Shown here in pieces: positions 1-5,595 of a stretch of 5,661 bases of DNA. The stretch lies in assembly GCA_015492755.1 (NCBI GenBank), contig WGEM01000172.1, forward strand, positions 1 through 5,661. Direction: 5' to 3'. The DNA is from Gemmatimonadota bacterium (GTDB taxonomy: Bacteria > Gemmatimonadota > Gemmatimonadetes > Longimicrobiales > Gaopeijiaceae). Position 1 is the first letter of the stretch, and each line of letters starts with the position of its first letter. The notes beneath the pieces are model-generated. The model saw only the letters and a program-made list of their open reading frames with translations, was not told where the DNA came from and did no database searches. The translations under genes and the position numbers were made by a program.

Positions 1-245
1 CGGCCGGTGCGGTGGGTGTGCATGTAGATGCAGTGCCGCGGGGGGTCGTAGACGAAGATGTTGCTGTTGAGGTGCGGTCGGCCTTCGGCGTCGTTCACCG
101 CCAGGAACCCGAAGACCGCCTGCTCCAGGTAGCCGCGCACCCAGGCATCGTCCTTCCCCCGGTCGCGACGGCGCACTGAGCTGCGGGCGTCGTCGCGCCC
201 GGCGATGTCCGCGCCCACGCGCGGCCCGGCCGAGCCTTCAGACAC
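1..245 (-). CDS. Pyridoxamine 5'-phosphate oxidase-like (NimA-type) flavin-binding protein, N-terminal part
   Basis: This ORF runs off the left edge of the window, so only about 81 N-terminal residues are visible. They contain a run RRRDRGKDDAWVRGYL (residues 25-40), then GFLAV (46-50), GRPHLNSNIFVYD (55-67) and IYMHTHRTG (73-81). This is the first beta-barrel segment of the PPOX/Nim split-barrel superfamily, in which homologues bind FMN or a related flavin and often act as small cytoplasmic reductases or oxidases. The chosen GTG start at 243-245 overlaps the dipeptidase stop by 8 bases (GTGTCTGA), suggesting translational coupling within one transcript. No strong Shine-Dalgarno precedes it. 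GTG codons at 216-218 and 174-176 are alternative starts, the latter beginning right at the conserved RRRD segment. Unlike its neighbours it shows no signal peptide. Family assignment is fairly secure; the specific substrate is unknown. Confidence 0.78.
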   Translation of the reverse strand, partial: MSEGSAGPRVGADIAGRDDARSSVRRRDRGKDDAWVRGYLEQAVFGFLAVNDAEGRPHLNSNIFVYDPPRHCIYMHTHRTG

Positions 246-1461
246 CGGAGGGCCCGGTTCCGTCCCGGAGGATGCTCCCGTCCGGGGCCATCCGGGCGGT
301 GGAGGGCGGGCGCTCACGCTGCAGTCTGCGCGCCACCGCCTCCGCCTCGCGCCACACCCGCAGCAGGTTCTCGCCCGCCAGCTTGCGGAGATCCGCGTCG
401 CTCCAGCCGCGCCGCGCCAGCTCGGCGAAGAGCACCGGGAAGGTGGAGACGTCCTCCAGTCCCACCGGCGTGGAGCTGATTCCGTCGAAGTCCGACCCGA
501 TGCCCACATGGTCGATACCCGCCAGCTCCACGATGTGCTCGATGTGGTCCGCCACGTCGGCGATGGTGGCATCCCCCTCCGCCACGAGGAAGGAGGGCAC
601 GAAGGTGACCATCACCACGCCACCGTTGTCGGGGAGCCGCCGCAGCACCTGGTCGGGGACGTTGCGCGGATGGTCCCGCACGCCACGCGCCGAGGCGTGC
701 GACCAGATGACGGGGGCCTCCGAGACGTCCAGCGCGTCGTTCATGGTGGCGGGCGAGGTGTGGGAGAGATCCACCAGCATCCCCAGGCGGTTCATCTCCC
801 GGACCACCTCCCGGCCAAACTCGGTGAGCCCGTCGTGGCGCGCCGAGTCGCTGGCGGCGTCCGCCCAGTCCAGCGTGCCGTTGTGGGTGAGCGTCATGTA
901 GCGCACACCCATCGCGTAGAACGCGCGCAGCGCGCCCAGCGAGTTCTCGATGGCGTGTCCGCCCTCCATCCCCAGCATCGACGCGATGCGTCCCTCCCCG
1001 AAGATCCGCTCCACGTCCGACGCCGTGAGCGCCAGCTCGAAGGCTTCGGGGTACTTGCGGATGATCTGAAGCGCGATGTCGATCTGCTCCAGCTGCACGC
1101 GCGCCGCGCCCTCTTCCACCGACTCGTAGGGGATGTAGACCGACCAGAACTGCGCGCCCACGCGCCCCTGGCGAAGACGTGGGATGTCGGTGTGGAAGGG
1201 CGTGGAGCCCCTGAGGTCGTGCTCCGGCGCCTCCACGTCGTGGGGCGCCGTCTCGCTCTGGCGGATGGCCCAGGGAAGGTCGTTATGACCGTCGATGAGG
1301 GGTGTGGTCTCCAGCACCCGGAGCGCGCGCTGCAGGAAGGGATCGGCGGAGGCCGCGTCGGGCTCCTGCGCCTGGGCGGCGGCAGGCGCCAGGAGGAGGA
1401 GCGAACCCAGGGCCACCAGGCGGCCCATCCGATCGGCGTTGGTTGCACACATCGACCTCAC
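238..1461 (-). CDS. Exported membrane dipeptidase, peptidase family M19
   Basis: The protein is predicted to be a zinc-dependent dipeptidase of the renal dipeptidase family, hydrolysing dipeptides (including ones with a D-residue at the C-terminal side) outside the cytoplasm. With the GTG start it is 407 residues. An N-terminal Sec signal (basic MRSMCATNADRMGR, then a hydrophobic VALGSLLLLAPAAA) ends in an AQA|Q site near residue 31. All five family metal ligands can be seen: H59 and D61 in DGHNDLPW, E166 in GMEGGH, H234 in VDLSHTS and H255 in WSHASARG. The PRNVPD segment follows, and the GSDFDG motif lies at 322-327. Length is typical for exported bacterial M19 enzymes. GTG at 1459-1461 was chosen because AAGGAG lies 7 nt upstream; ATG at 1450-1452 is a close alternative with only a GAGG 3 nt away, and it does not alter the mature protein. 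The gene is transcribed divergently from the serine hydrolase and overlaps the downstream PPOX-like gene by 8 bp. Confidence 0.93.
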   Translation of the reverse strand: MRSMCATNADRMGRLVALGSLLLLAPAAAQAQEPDAASADPFLQRALRVLETTPLIDGHNDLPWAIRQSETAPHDVEAPEHDLRGSTPFHTDIPRLRQGRVGAQFWSVYIPYESVEEGAARVQLEQIDIALQIIRKYPEAFELALTASDVERIFGEGRIASMLGMEGGHAIENSLGALRAFYAMGVRYMTLTHNGTLDWADAASDSARHDGLTEFGREVVREMNRLGMLVDLSHTSPATMNDALDVSEAPVIWSHASARGVRDHPRNVPDQVLRRLPDNGGVVMVTFVPSFLVAEGDATIADVADHIEHIVELAGIDHVGIGSDFDGISSTPVGLEDVSTFPVLFAELARRGWSDADLRKLAGENLLRVWREAEAVARRLQRERPPSTARMAPDGSILRDGTGPSGV

Positions 1462-1468
1462 GGGAGAT

Positions 1469-1474
1469 CTCCTT
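1469..1474 (-). promoter_or_regulatory. Ribosome binding site of the M19 dipeptidase
   Basis: Read on the minus strand this is AAGGAG, a near-consensus Shine-Dalgarno sequence 7 nt upstream of GTG at 1459-1461. It is 16 nt upstream of the ATG at 1450-1452, which is too far, so it favours the GTG start. It sits inside two overlapping short dyads (1463-1472 and 1467-1480). Confidence 0.6.
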
Positions 1475-1652
1475 GGAGATGGGGCACAATGGCGGATGTC
1501 CGCGGCAAGGATCGCAACGGACTCCGGCGGCGGCAAGGCGGCTCCGCGCCGGCGGGCGGCTTTCGCACCGGCGCCTCCACGGCGCACATTGACCGCCGCC
1601 CCGGACCGCCGGCAGCGTGCTCGGGGTGAGCCCGTGTCCTCCTCAGTACCCC

Positions 1653-1656
1653 GGAG
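1653..1656 (+). promoter_or_regulatory. Ribosome binding site of the serine hydrolase
   Basis: GGAG lies 5 nt upstream of ATG 1662-1664. It selects this start over the in-frame ATG at 1617, whose extra 15 residues (Pro/Cys-rich) would precede the basic start of the signal peptide. Confidence 0.6.
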
Positions 1657-1661
1657 TCCTC

Positions 1662-2948
1662 ATGTCGCGTCGTCGTCCCTCCTTCTCGGTCCTGGCCGCG
1701 TGCGCCGCGGCCCTCCTCCTCCCCGCCGAGCCGGTGACCGGCCAGCGTGGGCCCGCTCCCGCGCCGCTGCCCCCCGGCGCGGATTCCGTCTGGTCGGAGA
1801 TCGTGGCGGAGTGGGAGGCGGCGCTCGCCGAACAGGGCGTCGTGGGCGCCTCGCTGGCGCTGGTGCGGGACGGCGATCTGGTGCGGATGGAGACCCGGGG
1901 ACTGGCGGACCGCTCGGAGGCTCGCCCGGTGGACCGCTCCACCATCTACCACTGGGCGTCCATCACCAAGACCCTCACCGGCATCGCGGTGATGCAGCTC
2001 CGGGACCGGGGGCTCATCCGCCTCGACGACCCCATCGTCCGGTACGTACCCGAGCTGCGGGAGGTGCACAACGAGTTCGGGTCCATGGAGGACATCACCA
2101 TCCGGCAGCTCATGAGCCACTCGGCGGGGTTCCGCGCGGCCACCTGGCCGTGGGGAGGCGACAAACCGTGGCACCCCCACGAGCCCACCGAGTGGAGCCA
2201 GCTCGTGGCCATGATGCCCTACACCGAGATCCTCTTCCAGCCCGGTTCGCGCTTCAGCTACTCCAACCCCGGAATCGTCTTCCTGGGACGGATGATCGAG
2301 CGCGTGACGGGCGACGTGTATGAGGCCTACGTCGACAAGAACATCTTCCGGCCGCTGGGGATGCGTCGCGCCTACTTCGACGGGACGCCCTGGGGCCTGC
2401 GGCGCTTCCGCTCCAACCATTACTTCGTGAACGGCGAGGACGTAGAGGAGGGCGGCCTGGACTTCAACACCGGCATCACGGTGTCCAACGGGGGCCTCAA
2501 CGCGCCGGTGACCGACATGGCGCGCTACCTCGCCTTCCTCATGGGCGCGCCGGCGGAAGGAAGCGACTACGATGCGGTGCTCTCCCGGAACTCGCTGCGG
2601 GAGATGTGGCACCCGGTGGTCCCCGTGCGGGAAGACCACCCGCTGGGGACGGGGTCCATGGGGCTCACCTTCTTCCTGTACGATCAGCCCGACGGGACCC
2701 GGGTGGTGGGACACACCGGAGGGCAGCGCGCCTTCATCAGCTCCATCTACGTGGACCCCGACGCCCGCGTGGGCGCCATCACCGCCTTCAACACCCTGGG
2801 GCGCGACGGGAGCCCGCCCGACACCCGTGCCATCCAGACCGCCATCACGCGCCGCATCGTCACGGAGCTCTTCCCGCTCTTCCGGGCGAAGGACGGGGAA
2901 GGCTCCGGAGGGCGCGCCGCCCCTGCAGGCGCCGCATCCGGACGGTGA
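1662..2948 (+). CDS. Exported beta-lactamase-fold serine hydrolase (PF00144 / class C beta-lactamase-related)
   Basis: This is a 428-residue protein of the serine beta-lactamase-like superfamily, which includes D-aminopeptidases, DD-peptidases, EstB-type esterases and LACTB-like proteases. The N-terminus is a Sec signal (MSRRRPSF, then a hydrophobic VLAACAAALLL) with likely cleavage near residues 27-28 (VTGQ). The catalytic signatures are in order and intact: S100-I-T-K103 (SxxK nucleophile and general base), Y200-S-N202 (YxN) and H351-T-G353 (HxG in place of KTG). The lid region at about 156-175 is rich in Trp and His. The C-terminus ends in a Gly/Ala-rich tail (about 410-428) that looks disordered. 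Its stop lies 4 bp before the M19-like gene, so the two are probably one operon. True beta-lactamase activity is unlikely to be its main role; an exported peptidase or esterase is more plausible, but the substrate cannot be read from sequence. Confidence 0.92.
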   Translation: MSRRRPSFSVLAACAAALLLPAEPVTGQRGPAPAPLPPGADSVWSEIVAEWEAALAEQGVVGASLALVRDGDLVRMETRGLADRSEARPVDRSTIYHWASITKTLTGIAVMQLRDRGLIRLDDPIVRYVPELREVHNEFGSMEDITIRQLMSHSAGFRAATWPWGGDKPWHPHEPTEWSQLVAMMPYTEILFQPGSRFSYSNPGIVFLGRMIERVTGDVYEAYVDKNIFRPLGMRRAYFDGTPWGLRRFRSNHYFVNGEDVEEGGLDFNTGITVSNGGLNAPVTDMARYLAFLMGAPAEGSDYDAVLSRNSLREMWHPVVPVREDHPLGTGSMGLTFFLYDQPDGTRVVGHTGGQRAFISSIYVDPDARVGAITAFNTLGRDGSPPDTRAIQTAITRRIVTELFPLFRAKDGEGSGGRAAPAGAASGR

Positions 2949-2952
2949 GCGC

Positions 2953-4074
2953 ATGAGGCGCCGGCGCTTCCTCCGCCTCACCGGCGCTGCGCTGGCGGCG
3001 CCGGCGCTGGAGCCCTGGGCGCGCTTCGGGGCCTGGAGCGCGTGGCCGGGCTACGACGATGCCATCGTCATCGACGCGCTGGCGGGCCCGCTGCAGTTCA
3101 ACATCCCCCAGGGCACCCTACCCCTGGACGCTTATGCGCAGGAGGCGGTGCGCCGCTCCGGCATCACCGCGGTGAACCTCACGGTGAACGCCCGGCCCGG
3201 CACCGGCGAGGACGCGTACAATGGCACACGCGCCCGCATCGAAGCATGGACGGCAGAGGCGATGCGCCTGCCCCACCTGCTCTCCGTGGTGCGCTCCGCC
3301 GCGGATGTGGAGGCGGCCAAGGCCGCGCGACGCCTCGGCCTCATCCTGGGCTTTCAGGACGGCGTGCCCTTCCAGGACGATCTCTCCCGCCTGGACACCT
3401 TCCACGCGCTGGGGGTGCGCATCGTTCAGCCGACGTACAACGTGCGGAACCGGCTGGGCTCGGGTTGCCTGGTGGAGGACGCCGGCCTTACCGAACTGGG
3501 CCGCGAAGCGGTGGCCCGCATGGACGCACTCCGCATCGTCCTGGACCTCTCGCACTGTGGCCCGCGCACCACCCGCGACGGCATCCTGACCTCCACCCGG
3601 CCGCCGGCCATCACCCACACCGGCTGCGCGGCACTCTTCGCCCACCCCCGGAACAAGGACGACGCCACGCTCCGGCTGGCGGCGGAGCGCGGGGGCGTGG
3701 TGGGCATCTATCTCATGCCCTTCCTGAACCCCTCAGGACCGCCCACCGCCGAGGACGTCGTCCGCCACATCGAGCACGCGCTGCGCGTCTGCGGGGAGGA
3801 TCACGTGGGGATCGGAAGCGATCAGGGGATCGTCCCGCTGAACGTGAGCGGTGACTTCGAGGATCGCTTCCGCGAGGTGGCTCGCCGGCGCAGTGCGGCA
3901 GGCGTGGCGGCGCCCCGGGAGGACACGATCCCCTACGTGCCGGAGCTCAACCACCCGCGGCGCATGGAGACGCTGGCGGACATGCTGGCGGAGCGGGGCC
4001 ACCCTCACCGAGTCATCGAGAAGGTGCTGGGCGGCAACTTCCTCCGCCTCTTCCGGGAGGTGTGGGGCGCCTGA
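2953..4074 (+). CDS. Tat-exported M19 dipeptidase-like protein with degenerate metal site
   Basis: This 373-residue protein has the M19 (membrane dipeptidase) fold signature but a divergent active site. It opens with a twin-arginine signal, RRRRFLRLTG, followed by an Ala-rich hydrophobic run (about 11-19), so it is probably exported folded. Compared with the neighbouring canonical M19 enzyme, the DGHND zinc motif is replaced by DALAG (41-45), losing both H and D. The GMEGG glutamate becomes Q135 in LGFQDG. The two later histidines survive as H201 in LDLSHCG and H222 in THTGCAAL, and HVGIGSD (284-290) is kept, though FDG becomes QGI. PRNK (232-235), GGVVGIYLMPFL and the C-terminal GNFLRLFREVWG are family-like. 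From memory, a widespread M19 subgroup shares the GFQ and HTGC-PRNK features, so this is likely a conserved variant and not a pseudogene. The start at 2953 is 4 bp after the serine hydrolase stop and fits the Tat signal; the frame stays open to 2572 but overlaps that gene. Whether it hydrolyses dipeptides is uncertain. Confidence 0.88.
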   Translation: MRRRRFLRLTGAALAAPALEPWARFGAWSAWPGYDDAIVIDALAGPLQFNIPQGTLPLDAYAQEAVRRSGITAVNLTVNARPGTGEDAYNGTRARIEAWTAEAMRLPHLLSVVRSAADVEAAKAARRLGLILGFQDGVPFQDDLSRLDTFHALGVRIVQPTYNVRNRLGSGCLVEDAGLTELGREAVARMDALRIVLDLSHCGPRTTRDGILTSTRPPAITHTGCAALFAHPRNKDDATLRLAAERGGVVGIYLMPFLNPSGPPTAEDVVRHIEHALRVCGEDHVGIGSDQGIVPLNVSGDFEDRFREVARRRSAAGVAAPREDTIPYVPELNHPRRMETLADMLAERGHPHRVIEKVLGGNFLRLFREVWGA

Positions 4075-4095
4075 GCCCGGCGGGCCTCACCGCCC
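4065..4095. terminator. Imperfect hairpin between convergent stop codons (possible bidirectional terminator)
   Basis: The two convergent genes end 12 bp apart. The sequence can fold as GGGCG (4065-4069), TGAG (4072-4075) and CCC (4076-4078), pairing with GGG (4082-4084), CTCA (4086-4089) and CGCCC (4091-4095). This gives 12 bp with a GGC loop, one bulged C and a small internal loop. Both TGA stop codons lie in the TGAG/CTCA arms. No T-run follows on either strand, so it is not a textbook intrinsic terminator; position is the main argument. Confidence 0.35.
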
Positions 4096-5595
4096 TCCCA
4101 TGATGCGCTCGATGGCCTCCACGGAGCGCGGTGCGCCGGCGCTGAGATTCTCGTGGCCGTCCTCGGTGACAAGGATCATGTCTTCGATCATGATGGCGAT
4201 GTCGTGTTCGGGGGCGTAGAGCTTGGGCTCCACGGTGAATACCATCCCCGGCTCCAGGGGGGTGGAGTAGTCCCGCCCGTCGGTGGCCTCCAGACCCACG
4301 TGATGTCCGATGTCGCGCACGCCGAGACCGGCCACCGCCGTGTATGCGGTGAGTCCCTTGCCCTGCGCCAGGTAGTGGGTGGGCGAAGGCATCACACCCC
4401 ACACGCCCGCGGGTCCCAGCCGGTCGATGTCCTCCTTCGCCTCCAGCCCGTGGGCCCGATACACCTCCGCGGCGGCCCGGATGACGTCCAGAATCGTGGC
4501 GCCCGGGCGCACCTGCGCGATGGCCGCCTCCTGCGCGTCCAGGACGATCTCGTACAGCTCCCGCTGCAGCGGCGTGAATCGTCCGGATACGGGGAAGGTG
4601 CGGCAGATGTCGGAACCGTACATCCGCCACTCGGCGGCGCCGTAGTCGATGAAGACCAGGTCGCCGTCCTGCATCACCCGATCCACCGAGTTGTAGTTCT
4701 CGGAGCGGATGGTGAAGAGGCTCACCGCGTCCGGCCCGGACGCCACGATGGGGGCGAAAGCGGCCCGCGGGGACCCGTGGGCCTTCCACACCCACTCCAT
4801 GATCCCGGCGACCTCCAGGTCGTTCATGCCGGGCCGGATGCGGCGCATCGCTTCCAGGAGCCCCTCCACACTGATATGCGCCGCCCGCCGGAGCGCCCGG
4901 ATCTCGTGGGCGTCCTTCACCACCCGCATCCGTTCCACCAGGGGCGCGGCGTCCAGGAGCGACCGTCCCAGCAGCCGGCTGAGGGCGTCCTCGAACTGCT
5001 GCCGCAGCGTCCGGGGCGGCGTGAGTCCCGGCGGCGCGTAGAGAGCGTCCGGGTCCTTCACGAAGTAGACGGGCCCGGTAGGTGGCACCACGGTCCGGAC
5101 CCGCTCCACGAAGGCGGACAGCGGATAGGTCTCGGCGATGCCCGTGGCGGCCTCCGCCGCGGGACCCGGCTCCAGCCTGCGGATCAGTCGGTTCCAAGGC
5201 GCGTCCACCAGGCGCGCGTCCTGAAACGGGTACTGCGCGCCGGCAAACTGGCGGTGGGCCGGCAGGAAGAGCATCTCCCGGGGTGGCGCGTCGGGCGCCG
5301 CCGCAGGCACCAACACCAACACCGCGTAGGGTGACTCCACCCCGGTCAGGTAGAAGAAGTTGGGGTCCTGTTTCTTCTCGCCCCCGTGGCGGATCATGTA
5401 CTCCGAGACCACGACGAGAGGGCCGTCCAGCTCCGCGGCGAGACGGGCTCGACGCTGCGCGTACACCTCCGGGGGGAACGCCACGTCGGACTGGGCCACG
5501 CCGTGCGTGGGGGAGATGGCCGTCACGAGAGCCACACCGGGGAGGACGCACGCCACCCATCCCCCGCGCCGGCGGTACCGGGCCGTCGCGCCCAT
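4087..5595 (-). CDS. Exported Xaa-Pro aminopeptidase-like protein, peptidase family M24B (aminopeptidase P type)
   Basis: The protein is a 502-residue member of the pita-bread metallopeptidases, which remove an N-terminal residue preceding proline using two metal ions. An N-terminal signal (basic MGATARYRRRGGW, hydrophobic VACVLPGVALVTAI, likely cleavage near GVA|Q, residues 34-35) sends it out of the cytoplasm. The AMP_N domain covers roughly 40-190 (FPPEVYAQRR, DPNFFYLTGVESPYAVLVL). The catalytic domain is C-terminal and retains the five expected metal ligands: D317 in FIDYG, D329 in GSDICRTFPVSG, H431 in DIGHHVGLE, E456 in FTVEPKLY and E471 in MIEDMILVTEDG. By my alignment to E. coli PepP, three non-ligand active-site histidines (H243, H350, H361) are replaced by F294, R427 and T438. 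The ATG at 5593-5595 has GAGG 6 nt upstream; a GTG at 5605-5607 is an alternative that overlaps that GAGG. The gene is convergent with the M19-like gene, and its leader forms one arm of the terminal palindrome. Confidence 0.9.
   Translation of the reverse strand: MGATARYRRRGGWVACVLPGVALVTAISPTHGVAQSDVAFPPEVYAQRRARLAAELDGPLVVVSEYMIRHGGEKKQDPNFFYLTGVESPYAVLVLVPAAAPDAPPREMLFLPAHRQFAGAQYPFQDARLVDAPWNRLIRRLEPGPAAEAATGIAETYPLSAFVERVRTVVPPTGPVYFVKDPDALYAPPGLTPPRTLRQQFEDALSRLLGRSLLDAAPLVERMRVVKDAHEIRALRRAAHISVEGLLEAMRRIRPGMNDLEVAGIMEWVWKAHGSPRAAFAPIVASGPDAVSLFTIRSENYNSVDRVMQDGDLVFIDYGAAEWRMYGSDICRTFPVSGRFTPLQRELYEIVLDAQEAAIAQVRPGATILDVIRAAAEVYRAHGLEAKEDIDRLGPAGVWGVMPSPTHYLAQGKGLTAYTAVAGLGVRDIGHHVGLEATDGRDYSTPLEPGMVFTVEPKLYAPEHDIAIMIEDMILVTEDGHENLSAGAPRSVEAIERIMGGR

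Larger units (their letters stand above)
1462..1661. promoter_or_regulatory. Divergent intergenic region (probable bidirectional promoter region)
   Basis: These 200 bp separate the divergent dipeptidase and serine hydrolase genes and must contain the promoters of both unless transcription enters from elsewhere. I could not identify convincing -35/-10 pairs. A TTGACC hexamer at 1589-1594 on the plus strand lacks a recognisable -10 box about 17 nt further on, and no good pair was seen on the minus strand. The only clear structure is the dyad cluster GGAGATCTCC (1463-1472) and ATCTCC-TT-GGAGAT (1467-1480) beside the dipeptidase start. Dipeptidase-frame codons remain open upstream to 1587, but that stretch is Arg/Ala-rich and unlike a conserved N-terminus. 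Confidence 0.45.

Noticed and set aside
1589..1617. TTGACC as a possible -35 box for the serine hydrolase
   Set aside because: No -10-like sequence occurs at 15-19 nt spacing; a single hexamer is not enough.
205..1629. A 474-residue plus-strand reading frame opposite the M19 dipeptidase
   Set aside because: It is His/Arg/Gly-rich with no recognisable motif and mirrors a gene with all expected active-site motifs. Long antisense frames are expected in DNA this GC-rich.
2572..2952. A 127-residue N-terminal extension of the M19-like protein in the same open frame
   Set aside because: It overlaps the serine hydrolase C-terminus and is Pro/Ser/Trp-rich. The Tat signal begins exactly at the ATG at 2953, so the extension is not coding.
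1458..2981. A 507-residue minus-strand reading frame opposite the serine hydrolase
   Set aside because: It is the antisense shadow of a gene with intact SxxK, YxN and HxG motifs. Its composition is unlike a folded protein, and it also runs through the divergent intergenic region.
2980..3010. Repeated CCGGCGCTG words in the start of the M19-like gene
   Set aside because: They encode the Ala-rich hydrophobic core of the Tat signal with GC-biased codons, so they are compositional and not a functional repeat.
4153..5334. A 393-residue plus-strand reading frame opposite the M24B gene
   Set aside because: It is a shadow frame with His/Arg/Gly-rich low-complexity content, no domain and no plausible RBS.
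4013..5560. A 515-residue minus-strand frame overlapping the M24B gene in another phase
   Set aside because: It is dominated by Arg, Gly and Pro, while the neighbouring phase carries the complete M24 metal ligands and signal peptide.
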